Shown here: one piece after another, positions 47,322-55,259 of the stretch
How the letters are laid out: each line of letters starts with the position of its first letter
Position numbering within the stretch: the first letter of the stretch is position 1
DNA from: Shewanella vesiculosa
GTDB taxonomy: Bacteria; Pseudomonadota; Gammaproteobacteria; Enterobacterales; Shewanellaceae
Length of the DNA stretch: 64,000 nt
Assembly (NCBI RefSeq): GCF_021560015.1
Contig: NZ_CP073588.1
Location: 310,001-374,000, forward strand
Direction of reading: 5' to 3'
The notes under the pieces: model-generated
What the model was told of the DNA's origin: nothing
Seen by the model: the letters and a program-made list of their open reading frames with translations, nothing else
Database searches by the model: none
Translations under genes and position numbers: made by a program

Positions 47322-49136
47322 ATGTCCAGTGGTTTTAACGCCAAATCTTTTTTAAAAAATGTCACCTCAGCACCTGGTGTTTATCGTATGTACGATAAGC
47401 GCCAGCAGGTTATTTATGTTGGTAAGGCCAAAGATCTCAAAAAACGCCTGACTTCTTATTTTCGAGCTAACATTGCCAATGTAAAAACTCAAGCATTGGT
47501 CTCGCATATCGATCATATTGATGTAACCGTTACGCACAGCGAAACCGATGCGTTATTGCTTGAAAACGATTACATCAAACAGTACATGCCTAAATACAAT
47601 GTGTTGCTGCGTGATGATAAGTCTTATCCGTATATTTTATTGAGCGGCCATAAGCATCCTCGATTGGCATATCATCGCGGTCCAAAGCGTGAAAAAGGCC
47701 ATTATTTTGGTCCTTATCCCAATGGCGGCGCAGTGCGTGAAAGTTTGCACTTAATGCAAAAACTGTTTCCTATCCGCCAGTGTGATGATTTGTACTATAA
47801 ATCGCGTTCTCGTCCTTGCTTACAGTATCAACTGGATCGTTGCAGTGCGCCTTGTGTGGGGATTGTCAGTGATGAGGAATACAGTGAGCAGGTCAAATTA
47901 GCCAGTTTATTTTTACGCGGCAAAGACAAGCAAGTGATATCTCAGCTGGTGGCGAAAATGGAAACCGCTGCAATTGAGATGGAATACGAACGAGCGGCTC
48001 AGTATCGTGACCAAATTACCGCATTAAGGCGTGTAGCAGAGCAGCAAGAAGTGTCTAATCATAAAGGTGATATGGATGTCATTGGTGTCGATTACGCCTC
48101 TGGTATTGCCTGTTTTCATCTATTGTTCATTCGCGACGGTAAAATATTTGGCAGTCGTAGTTATTATCCTTCTGTACCAGCAGAAACTGAAATCGAAGAA
48201 GTGCTGTCGTCATTTTTAGGTCAGTTTTATTTAAACGCGGATATCCAGCGCACTATTCCTAAAGAAGTCATTCTCAGCCATCACTTTGATGGTATAAAAG
48301 AGTTGGAAGCATCGATAGAGCATGCACTGGATAAAAAGTTTGAGTTAAAAACCCAAGTGCGTGGCGACAGAGCTAATTTCTTACGCTTAGCGATGACCAA
48401 TGCGAGTAATGCTGTTGCCACCAGGTTGTCGCATAAAAACACGGTTGAGCAACGATTCCAATTGCTTGAAGAGGCACTTGAGCTTAATGAGCCGATTAAG
48501 CGAATGGAATGTTTTGATATTAGCCACACTATGGGCGAAAGCACTGTTGCCTCCTGTGTGGTGTTTAATCGTGAAGGGCCACATAAAGCCGATTATCGCC
48601 GCTACAACATTACTGGCATCACGGGGGGAGATGATTATGCAGCGATGGAACAAGCAATCAGTCGTCGCTTCGACAAAATTGATAATAATGGCAAAATACC
48701 TGACTTAGTCTTTATTGACGGTGGTATTGGTCAATTAAGAGTGGCGCAAACGATTGTCGATGAGAAGTGTGTCAATATCGACCATCCACCGTTACTTATT
48801 TGTGTGACCAAAGGTGAGGGCCGTAAAGCAGGGCTTGAAACCTTTATTGTTGGTGGCAGTGAGCAAAGTTTTGATATTGCGAGTGATTCACCAGCATTTC
48901 ATTTAATGTTGCATATTCGTGATGAGTCCCATCGCTTTGCGATTACCGGACATCGTAATAAACGTCAGAAAACGCGTAACACCTCAACCTTAGAATCTAT
49001 CGCCGGAGTCGGGCCTAAAAGACGTAAAGCTTTGTTGCAACATTTAGGCGGAATACAAGAGGTGAAGGGCGCTAGCGTGGCAGAATTGACAAAAGTTCCC
49101 GGAATTAGCTTAGAAATGGCACAAAACAATTCATGA
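47322..49136 (+). CDS. uvrC: UvrC, excinuclease ABC subunit C (frameshift at the last codons)
   Basis: UvrC makes both incisions in nucleotide-excision repair. The N-terminal GIY-YIG nuclease shows [26 protein letters not shown]; a Cys-containing linker ([16 protein letters not shown]) and UvrB-binding UVR motif ([13 protein letters not shown]) follow. The RNase-H-like second nuclease has ECFDISHT and FIDGGIGQL, and tandem helix-hairpin-helix motifs close the protein ([22 protein letters not shown]). The annotated stop comes early: deleting one A from the A4 run at 49123-49126 changes QNNS-stop to [10 protein letters not shown] and moves the stop to 49155. Only about six residues of the last helix are affected. 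Confidence 0.95.
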   Translation: MSSGFNAKSFLKNVTSAPGVYRMYDKRQQVIYVGKAKDLKKRLTSYFRANIANVKTQALVSHIDHIDVTVTHSETDALLLENDYIKQYMPKYNVLLRDDKSYPYILLSGHKHPRLAYHRGPKREKGHYFGPYPNGGAVRESLHLMQKLFPIRQCDDLYYKSRSRPCLQYQLDRCSAPCVGIVSDEEYSEQVKLASLFLRGKDKQVISQLVAKMETAAIEMEYERAAQYRDQITALRRVAEQQEVSNHKGDMDVIGVDYASGIACFHLLFIRDGKIFGSRSYYPSVPAETEIEEVLSSFLGQFYLNADIQRTIPKEVILSHHFDGIKELEASIEHALDKKFELKTQVRGDRANFLRLAMTNASNAVATRLSHKNTVEQRFQLLEEALELNEPIKRMECFDISHTMGESTVASCVVFNREGPHKADYRRYNITGITGGDDYAAMEQAISRRFDKIDNNGKIPDLVFIDGGIGQLRVAQTIVDEKCVNIDHPPLLICVTKGEGRKAGLETFIVGGSEQSFDIASDSPAFHLMLHIRDESHRFAITGHRNKRQKTRNTSTLESIAGVGPKRRKALLQHLGGIQEVKGASVAELTKVPGISLEMAQNNS

Positions 49137-49199
49137 TGCATTGCGAGGGGGCTAAAATTAAGGCAAGATTGGCGCTGCTTCTGACAAATTGGTCTTTTT

Positions 49200-49748
49200 A
49201 TGCCGTTTAATTTACCTATTGCACTGACATTATTCCGTATTGCTTTGTTACCTGTATTCATCGCGGTTTTCTATTTACCATATTCATGGGCACCATTTGT
49301 TTCGGCATTTATTTTTTGGCTGGCCGCTTTGACCGATTGGTTAGACGGCTATGCTGCTCGTAAACTCGGCCAATTAACCCGATTTGGGGCTTTTTTAGAT
49401 CCTGTAGCTGACAAAGTGATGGTGTCGACAGCATTAGTGTTGTTGGTTCAGCAAAATGACAATGTGTATTTAACCTTAGCTGCATTATTTATGATTGGCC
49501 GCGAAATTGTTATTTCAGCCTTGCGTGAATGGATGGCTGAAATAGGTAAACGCGGTGTTGTTGCGGTGTCTTGGATCGGTAAATACAAAACAGCCACGCA
49601 AATGATCGCCATTATTGGATTAATTTGGAAGCCTACACCTTGGTTAACTGATGTGGCTTATGGGTTGTTTTATATTGCAGCTGCGCTGACGTTCTGGTCG
49701 ATGATGAGTTACATTTCAGCAGCTTGGAAAGATTTAACGGCAGAATAG
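49200..49748 (+). CDS. pgsA: Phosphatidylglycerophosphate synthase PgsA
   Basis: This 182-residue inner-membrane enzyme with about four to five helices transfers glycerol-3-phosphate to CDP-diacylglycerol, the first step to phosphatidylglycerol and cardiolipin. The CDP-alcohol phosphotransferase motif D-G-x2-A-R-x8-G-x3-D-x3-D is complete in DGYAARKLGQLTRFGAFLDP plus VADK. The N terminus (MPFNLPIALTLFRIALLPVF) matches the family. It follows uvrC and precedes the Gly-Cys-Leu tRNA cluster exactly as in enterobacteria. Confidence 0.95.
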   Translation: MPFNLPIALTLFRIALLPVFIAVFYLPYSWAPFVSAFIFWLAALTDWLDGYAARKLGQLTRFGAFLDPVADKVMVSTALVLLVQQNDNVYLTLAALFMIGREIVISALREWMAEIGKRGVVAVSWIGKYKTATQMIAIIGLIWKPTPWLTDVAYGLFYIAAALTFWSMMSYISAAWKDLTAE

Positions 49749-49810
49749 CGTAATAATAGTTCAATAAGATTATTTAGTGTGCAAACAGTCAAAAATGCAT
49801 AAATCAATAA

Positions 49811-49838
49811 TTGACACACGAGGTTAATTCGGTAGAAT
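49811..49838 (+). promoter_or_regulatory. Promoter of the tRNA operon
   Basis: The -35 box ttgaca (49811-49816) and -10 box tagaat (49833-49838) are separated by 16 bp, followed by a G+C-rich stretch (gccacccc) typical of a stringently controlled stable-RNA promoter. It lies upstream of three tRNA genes. Confidence 0.75.
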
Positions 49839-49908
49839 GCCACCCCGTAGACAAGTGGTGAGTCAACAACAAGCCCTAGGGTACGATGTTAACCAACACG
49901 ATTTATGA

Positions 49909-49947
49909 ATAGTTAGCTCAGTTAGATAGGTTGAAAAACGATACCTT
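49909..49947 (+). pseudogene. tRNA-like 5' fragment
   Basis: The stretch tagttagctcagttagatag followed by gttgaaaaacgatacc resembles the D arm and 5' anticodon arm of the neighbouring tRNA-Gly but lacks any 3' half. It may be a decayed tRNA copy lying between the promoter and tRNA-Gly. Confidence 0.4.
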
Positions 49948-49985
49948 TCTTTTTGATGTAATGAAGCATAAAAATGATTGAATAC

Positions 49986-50061
49986 GCGACATTAGCTCAG
50001 TTGGTAGAGCGATACCTTGCCAAGGTATAGGTCATCGGTTCGAACCCGATATGTCGCTCCA
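49986..50061 (+). tRNA. tRNA-Gly(GCC)
   Basis: The acceptor stem GCGACAT/ATGTCGC is followed by T and encoded CCA. The anticodon arm ATACC-TTGCCAA-GGTAT gives anticodon GCC. Length is 76 nt. Confidence 0.97.
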
Positions 50062-50102
50062 ATTTCTTATCTTATCCGATGGATTTGAATTTGGTTAAAG
50101 AT

Positions 50103-50176
50103 GGCGCGATGGCAGAATGGCTATGCTACGGATTGCAAATCCGTCTATCTCGGTTCGACTCCGGGTCGCGCCTCCA
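50103..50176 (+). tRNA. tRNA-Cys(GCA)
   Basis: The acceptor stem GGCGCGA/TCGCGCC is followed by T and CCA. The anticodon loop TTGCAAA gives anticodon GCA. Length is 74 nt. Confidence 0.97.
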
Positions 50177-50225
50177 CAAAATTGCGTTTAATGGTTACTT
50201 TTAGTAGCGGTTAAAACAACACTTT

Positions 50226-50311
50226 GCCCGAGTGGTGGAATCGGTAGACACAAGGGATTTAAAATCCCTCGCTGAATAAGCGTGCCGGTTCAAGTCCGGC
50301 CTCGGGTACCA
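50226..50311 (+). tRNA. tRNA-Leu(TAA)
   Basis: The acceptor stem GCCCGAG/CTCGGGT (one G-T pair) is followed by A and CCA. The anticodon arm AGGGA-TTTAAAA-TCCCT gives anticodon TAA. It is a class II tRNA with variable arm CGCTGAATAAGCG. Length is 86 nt. Confidence 0.97.
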
Positions 50312-50657
50312 TCATTTACATACGTAAGTATGGTGTAAAAAAGCCTCAACATTAGTTGGGGCTTTTTTACGTCTGCAATTTGGCTTATATATTCAAAGGT
50401 AAGAAGACATAAAGTGAAGATAAAATCCCTCACGCTCTGGTTGAACATCAGGCGTGCCGGTTCAAGTCCGGCCTCGGGTACCATTATTTACATACGTAAG
50501 TATGGTGTAAAAAAGCCTCAACATTAGTTGGGGCTTTTTTACGTCTGCAATTTGGCTTATATATTCAAAGGTAAGAAGATATAAGCAGAGAAGATAAAAT
50601 CCCTCGCGCTCTGGTTGAACATCAGGCGTGCCGGTTCAAGTCCGGCCTCGGGTACCA
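50312..50657 (+). repeat. Tandem repeat carrying two tRNA-Leu 3' halves
   Basis: Two further copies of the tRNA-Leu 3' half lie at 50422-50483 and 50596-50657. Each runs from the anticodon-stem phrase aaaatccctc to the CCA, at a period of 172-175 bp. The spacers are nearly identical and include the terminator hairpin. The partial copies have a longer variable arm (cgctctggttgaacatcaggcg) than the intact tRNA (cgctgaataagcg). They have no 5' half, so they are not functional tRNAs. Confidence 0.9.
50335..50369 (+). terminator. Terminator of the tRNA-Gly-Cys-Leu operon
   Basis: The stem aaagcctcaac / gttggggcttt (one G-T pair) with a short loop is followed by T6. An identical hairpin recurs at about 50507-50541 in the downstream repeat. 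Confidence 0.88.
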
Positions 50658-51946
50658 TTATAATCTCTAGCAATAGAGAGTGGTGTGTCGAGAACCTAGA
50701 TACTAGAGCGGACTTCGTCCTACTAGTTCGCTACGCGGCTATAAGCGCGGGTGATTCGGAAAGTAGGTAGGTTGTTTGGTTTCACAATTAGCACAGTGAT
50801 ATTTATGTATGATGTGACCATAGAATGTTAGTTACATGTCATTTTCTTCAACGTCCTCAAGTTCAGAATTGAATCTCACTTTTTACAAGCAAGGTATGTA
50901 ACACATTTGTGCCCGAAGTTTTTTGGCCTTCGAATGAAGGTTTGGCATTTTTTATGTTTGGTTGAGTCGTGTTTAGCTGAGTGGGTATTGGTTAAATGAG
51001 TTTGAAGCTTGTACCTTCATTGTCGTCAATCACTTGCAGTGGGCTCATGTGCAGATACTGCTTCGGGACGCTTTACGCCATCCGTGGCCGCTTAACGAAA
51101 ACGTCCCTGTTTTCGATACCCTCAGTCGTATCTACACTGGATCATTCTATCTCTTCGATTTAGCTTCATTTGGTACGAATGTTAAGTTAACAGCGAACTT
51201 GGTTTTGCCCCAAAGTTGGTTAGGCTATGACCTGCGGCCACCAACGTCGTGGCGCTTCGCCCACACCAGACCAAGAGGAAACCAACGGCTGTTCCCTCTT
51301 TTTCTTTTTTAAGAATTGGCCCAGCCGCCCCGCAACATTTTCGCTCTTTACAAAACAACAGCTACGAAAAGGTCGCCATGGGGATTGATCCAGCTTTTTG
51401 ACCGCACTTGACTTCGGCCTCAAGTTTAGAGTTGAATTTGTCCATTTTCAATTAAGCAGGCAAGCTCATTTATGCCCCCGTTCCTTGTTAGAGAACATCA
51501 ATTTAAACTTTGCTCGAACTTAGTTATCGCTAATTTATGAAAGCACTATTTTGATATAAATTTATCTACGATTAACATTATAAAATCTTTGCGACAGCAT
51601 GCTGTTTTTTTACACAGTTATAATTCATTTGTGTTAGAACAACACTGTTGTTTCTCGTTATGTAATTGCGAAAATTCTCGGTTCCACCTAAAAGACAATG
51701 CTATCCAATTGAATTAGCTTGTTTTTGTTAATATATCTGCTCTACATAACGAGTTTGTATTATTCTCGACTATCTAAATTCTCGCTTTTGCCTAGACTAA
51801 AAGGTGATTGATTTGGGTTATTTATGCTGATAAGTTACTAAAATTATTAATAATTAAAGCAGTATGGATGTTGAGTTTTGGTGAGCTTCTCAGGATGTTT
51901 ATCGGAATTCTCGCTAATACGCTGTTAGACGCAAAGGGAGGGATTA
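50658..51946. other. Long non-coding region with dispersed repeats
   Basis: There are about 1.3 kb between the tRNA-Leu repeats and the first cassette gene. It contains an imperfect hairpin near 50700 (tagagcggacttcgtcctacta), one arm of an inverted repeat (51225-51328), and at 51924 the integron core-site sequence gttagac. A 92-codon frame at 51034-51312 falls in the repeat and is not credible. No integrase gene is present. Confidence 0.55.
51225..51328 (+). repeat. Left arm of a ~105-bp inverted repeat
   Basis: This arm (tatgacctgcggccaccaac...gaattggcccagccgc) matches the reverse complement of 57137-57243 over almost its full length with scattered differences and a small gap. Weaker matching continues inward (gatccagctttttgac, cggcctcaagttt). 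Confidence 0.85.
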
Positions 51947-53047
51947 ATGGCCAAACGGGACCCAAACAAGACTGCCCGAAACAAGCGAGTTGCAGAAATC
52001 AAATCTCAACGGAGAATCCTGCAGCCACTCGTGTTTGACGAAATGAAGGCAGCTTGTGGAGGAAAGTACACCGCAGAGGCTTCTCTGAACGCGTTTATAG
52101 GCAGCAAGACAGATGACTACATAAAACTACACGATGACGTGATTCATACCCCGCTTGAATACAAAAGCAAGTGGCTCTCTGGTCTGAAGCGTTGTCGTTC
52201 CAATGCTCTAAAAGCTGGAACGAACCATCGGCATGTTGTGATGTATGATCTTATCATCAGCGACCACCCAAACTTCAAAAAGTACGTTTCCCTATTTCTT
52301 GAAAGCTCCTTTTTGAAGCACTATGAGGAGCATTACAAGCAGAAGCCCAAGCTGGACGAAAGCGAATACTGGTTTGGGAACAACGATGATGAGTTTGGGC
52401 TTCTTGTTACGCCCCGCTTCGCCGCAGATCAGTGGGAAAACGACAACTCCGAGATTCGCCATTTCAAGAATCCGTATTGGACAATTGCTCATGTGATGGA
52501 GACGGGGCTCTGCTACATGGGTGAAGAACGTGTTCGAACGTTCACTACCATCGAAGACTATCTTCAGTTCTTCCGAGACATGGTGCGCCGGACTAAATCG
52601 CAGTACCAGTTGGACGTCGCAGATCGATACATTGATTTCGTTAGTACGAGCGATGATCCGCTTTCGGTTCCACTTCTCATACCTGAGCTGAGATACGATC
52701 CTCACAAGAAAAAGCACCAGCACCGCCTCGACTACCTGATCGTTAACCCTTGGACCCATGAAAAATACGGGTTCGAATTTTCTCCTTGGTCGGCCCACGG
52801 TAAGCTAAAGGGTGCTGGTCGCAAAATGGCGGAATATGACAAGGATGCAAAGGAGAACTTTGAAAAGGAGATGAAGAAGCACAAGCGGTACTGGAGGAAA
52901 TATGGTGTCTCCTACATCATCTATACAGACGACGATCTTGCCAATATGGATGAGGTTTGGTCGGAAATGAAGGGGCATCTTGAGTCATCGAAGGAACCCG
53001 AGCAGTTGGAATTTGCTTTGCTGGGAGAGATTGATGGAGCTGGGTGA
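51947..53047 (+). CDS. Cassette-borne protein with nuclease-like C-terminal half
   Basis: This 366-residue, charged, cytoplasmic protein has no family I can name. The N-terminal 110 residues are basic and helical. The C-terminal region has the order expected of a PD-(D/E)XK-type fold: beta strand HRLDYLIVNP with Asp near 262, strand YGFEFSPWSAHGK with Glu near 277 and Lys near 286, then a long helix and the strand KYGVSYIIYTDDDL. That reading is inference. The gene starts 16 bases after the core site gttagac, has a strong AGGGAGGG ribosome site, and ends 6 bases before an attC core. Its base composition is higher in G+C than neighbouring cassettes. Confidence 0.72.
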   Translation: MAKRDPNKTARNKRVAEIKSQRRILQPLVFDEMKAACGGKYTAEASLNAFIGSKTDDYIKLHDDVIHTPLEYKSKWLSGLKRCRSNALKAGTNHRHVVMYDLIISDHPNFKKYVSLFLESSFLKHYEEHYKQKPKLDESEYWFGNNDDEFGLLVTPRFAADQWENDNSEIRHFKNPYWTIAHVMETGLCYMGEERVRTFTTIEDYLQFFRDMVRRTKSQYQLDVADRYIDFVSTSDDPLSVPLLIPELRYDPHKKKHQHRLDYLIVNPWTHEKYGFEFSPWSAHGKLKGAGRKMAEYDKDAKENFEKEMKKHKRYWRKYGVSYIIYTDDDLANMDEVWSEMKGHLESSKEPEQLEFALLGEIDGAG

Positions 53048-53053
53048 GTTTGC

Positions 53054-53152
53054 GTCTAACAAATCGTTGCAGGTGACGTTTGTCCCGCTGCCCATTTTTG
53101 CTGCTACAAAAACGGCCGGCGGATCAAACGCACTTGAACTCGGGCGTTATGT
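53054..53152 (+). repeat. attC site 1
   Basis: The left core gtctaac (RYYYAAC) begins 6 bases after the preceding stop. The inner arms gttgcaggtgacg and cgcacttgaac are imperfectly complementary, and the right end reads gggcgttatgt. Length is about 99 bp. Confidence 0.75.
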
Positions 53153-53158
53153 TGCACG

Positions 53159-53467
53159 ATGAAAATTAAACAGATTGCCATTGCCACAATTTTGCATTTT
53201 ATAACTCTCGTTATTTTCGGGTTTCTGAGTTTAGGTGCAACTATGGGGCTTGGATTTAAAGATGAGTTAACACTCTTCGATGAGATTTATAAGTTTGTTT
53301 CATCAAATGGTATGAAAATCCTCTCTGGCTATGCGTGGGTCTTGTTTCAATATTTTAATGATTTACATATTGTACTTCAGTCGTTAGTTCTATTTTTAAA
53401 CAGTTTAACTCAAGGTGTTTTGTTCCTTTTCCTGTATGGTAAGTGGTCAACTAGAAAAGCAACATAA
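53159..53467 (+). CDS. Cassette-borne small membrane protein
   Basis: This 102-residue protein has an N-terminal membrane helix (IAIATILHFITLVIFGFLSLG) and a second one near residues 70-95 (DLHIVLQSLVLFLNSLTQGVLFLFLYG). No family is recognised. The ATG lies only 6 bases after the attC right end, with no ribosome site, so translation may depend on transcripts entering from upstream cassettes. The stop overlaps the next attC core. Confidence 0.65.
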   Translation: MKIKQIAIATILHFITLVIFGFLSLGATMGLGFKDELTLFDEIYKFVSSNGMKILSGYAWVLFQYFNDLHIVLQSLVLFLNSLTQGVLFLFLYGKWSTRKAT

Positions 53468-53536
53468 CAAGAAATTCAACAGGACTAAAAACAGCGGGCT
53501 GTTCGCTATTTTTAGCCCGTTAATTAGGCGTTATAT
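53462..53536 (+). repeat. attC site 2
   Basis: This has the form acataacaag...attaggcgttatat, with an inner hairpin (gcgggct-gttcgctatttt-tagcccgt). Length is about 75 bp. The preceding gene's stop lies inside the left core. Confidence 0.82.
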
Positions 53537-53558
53537 GGTTATGGAGCAATAAATCCAA

Positions 53559-53795
53559 ATGGCATCTTCAAAAATAAAAGTTACTAAGCTTGGTGTTTTT
53601 TTTAGTGTAATTATGATTAGTATTTTGTTTTACGGCTATGCGCAAGCAGTTATTGCTCCGCAATCAGCTTTAGGCTCGTTAACATCCTCAGGGGATGGTT
53701 TTGTTTTTTGGTCACTACTGGTTATTAGTTTATTTGTTTTGTTCGATTTTCTAGCAAAGAAATATTCAAAAGTTGTATTTTTTTATTCTGAGTAA
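53559..53795 (+). CDS. Cassette-borne small membrane protein
   Basis: This 78-residue protein has two predicted membrane helices (VFFSVIMISILFYGYAQAV and FWSLLVISLFVLFDFLA) and short basic ends. It has no recognised family. The ATG at 53559 has a GGAG 12 bases upstream, a long spacing. It sits between attC sites 2 and 3, so it is a complete cassette. Confidence 0.62.
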   Translation: MASSKIKVTKLGVFFSVIMISILFYGYAQAVIAPQSALGSLTSSGDGFVFWSLLVISLFVLFDFLAKKYSKVVFFYSE

Positions 53796-53797
53796 CC

Positions 53798-53897
53798 ATA
53801 TAACAAAGCATTCAATCGAACACGCAACAGTTGGCTGCGCTTCGTGCCTCGCACATTATAGCTAACTATTACTTAGCCGCTTAATGTGGCGTTGAAC
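53798..53897 (+). repeat. attC site 3
   Basis: This runs from atataacaaag to the right core gttgaac, which fits GTTRRRY exactly. The interior has the usual imperfect dyad (ggctgcgcttcg...cttagccgc). Length is about 100 bp. Confidence 0.8.
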
Positions 53898-54005
53898 TAA
53901 GCCGCTGCGCGGAGCCAAATTGTGACTCAATTGAGTGTATAACCCTCATTGAATCAGCCAAGCTTAAAGATGTATGATAGGAAAATACGATGAAAGGGAA
54001 TTTCA

Positions 54006-54092
54006 ATGAAACACTTACAAAGCAAGCCATATTACCAGTTCAAAACTGCTCTACAGCCTAGAGCCAGCATCAAAAAAAGCAAATTCCTATAG
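54006..54092 (+). CDS. Possible 28-residue cassette peptide
   Basis: The frame encodes a basic peptide starting MKHLQSKPYYQFKTALQ, with AAAGGGAA before the ATG. It is the only plausible frame in the short cassette between attC 3 and a degenerate site near 54190. That cassette may equally be non-coding or carry an RNA. Confidence 0.3.
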   Translation: MKHLQSKPYYQFKTALQPRASIKKSKFL

Positions 54093-54129
54093 CCATACAG
54101 TATGCCAATTAATATGGACTAGGCATCGG

Positions 54130-54193
54130 CCAAGTCCAACAAGCGGTTTGTGCCATGCAAACGGCGCAACGCACAAATACTAAAACGTTATGA
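54130..54193 (+). repeat. Degenerate attC-like site
   Basis: The stretch ggccaagtccaacaagcggtttgtgcc...aacgcac and the right end aaaacgttatga resemble an attC, but the cores are poorly conserved. Confidence 0.4.
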
Positions 54194-54208
54194 AGCTAGG
54201 ATTATCTT

Positions 54209-54520
54209 GTGAAATATTCTGATATCGGAAGTGCGATGGAAAAAAATATGGGCTCCCATGGCCTGAGAGGAGATAGTTATCTCTATTATGAGTTAGCAAG
54301 TTTTTTGCGAAAAACCGAAATCCCAACAGAATCGGAATTTGAAGTGATTATGTATTGCGCTTTCGAGGAGCTATCAGGGGTTAGTATAGATTCTTCTGAA
54401 TATGTTCATATAAAGAAGTATAGTCATGGAGGGATGTCTTCGGGAATGGTTGCTCCGGAGGTTTGGAAAAATGAAATAATTCCGCATTTGAAAAGTACCA
54501 TATATAATGGTGCTTGCTAG
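54209..54520 (+). CDS. Cassette-borne hypothetical protein
   Basis: This 103-residue soluble protein reads from a GTG at 54209. Segments such as LRGDSYLYYELASFLRK and EFEVIMYCAFEELSGV suggest an alpha/beta fold. No family is recognised. It is flanked by attC-like sites on both sides, so it is a complete gene cassette. The start has no strong ribosome site (attatctt), so the exact N terminus is uncertain. Confidence 0.6.
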   Translation: MKYSDIGSAMEKNMGSHGLRGDSYLYYELASFLRKTEIPTESEFEVIMYCAFEELSGVSIDSSEYVHIKKYSHGGMSSGMVAPEVWKNEIIPHLKSTIYNGAC

Positions 54521-54535
54521 GTATAAAATGGCGTT

Positions 54536-54621
54536 TCATAACAAGCAAGTCAACGGGACACAAAGAGCAGGCTGTGCTCGTATAGCCAGTTATTTTTAGC
54601 CCGTTAATATGGGCGTTACCC
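54536..54621 (+). repeat. attC site 5, the last in the array
   Basis: The left core tcataacaagc and right end gggcgttaccc flank a dyad (caacggga...cccgttaa; gcaggctg...tagccag). Length is about 86 bp. It lies 60 bp upstream of a group II intron. Confidence 0.82.
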
Positions 54622-55259
54622 ATAGAAATTTTAACCTGAAACTCACGAATTAGAATTAATGTTCTAACTCATTTCTGTGCGTGCGACCTGAAGTCGTATG
54701 AAGCGCTGTTCACCGCGATAAGAGTGAACCATCTGTATCACCAGATGACCCTAAGACTCTGAATAAAGCAGCGAGTCTGACAATGTAACGATATTTGGCT
54801 TTATGCCGAATGGGAACAGAATCGTGAGAGGACGTTCTTCCTGATAACCACAAATCGGGTAAGTGCTAGGGTGTCAGTATGATGAACTTAAGTGAATCCA
54901 TGTAAGGTGCGTTATATGAGAAACAGCGGAAGTGGTTAATACGCTGTGGCCAAAAGGCAACGAGAGTAGGAAAGAAATTGGACAGTATTCTTTCGTGATC
55001 AATTAACTCTCCGCACTATAGTGGGCATCTAACCTGACGTTGCGCGACATACGGAACAGGGTAAGCCTGTATTGCTCCCTTTGGGAAAGTGGTCTGTGAA
55101 GGCTGCCGATAGTAATGCAGGTAAAGGAGGCTAGAAAAAGCGAATGTCGCATTGTAATGATGCGGATACAGACTTCTATCTGGCGCGAAAGCGAGCTGAC
55201 TTCTAGCTGGTCTCCCGTTGCAAGATGATTTGAAGAACTTTATTCAAGGAGAAACGCAA

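Larger units (their letters stand above)
51924..54621 (+). mobile_element. Integron gene-cassette array without integrase
   Basis: Four or five small same-strand genes are each followed by an attC-like site: a RYYYAAC/taacaa left core, an internal imperfect hairpin and a right core such as ggcgtta or gttgaac. The array opens with gttagac at 51924. Clear sites end at 53152, 53536, 53897 and 54621, with one degenerate site near 54190. No intI is present in the window, so this is a cluster of attC sites lacking an integrase, or the distal part of a longer array. Confidence 0.8.

Noticed and set aside
50290..50484. Minus-strand 64-codon frame beginning MVPEAGLEPA
   Set aside because: It is the antisense of tRNA-Leu and its repeat; this peptide is a well-known annotation artefact.
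51034..51312. 92-codon frame in the region left of the cassette array
   Set aside because: It overlaps a dispersed inverted repeat, has no ribosome site and no domain character.
50658..51946. Searched for an integron integrase or attI gene next to the cassette array
   Set aside because: No tyrosine-recombinase frame exists on either strand; only the core sequence gttagac at 51924 is present.
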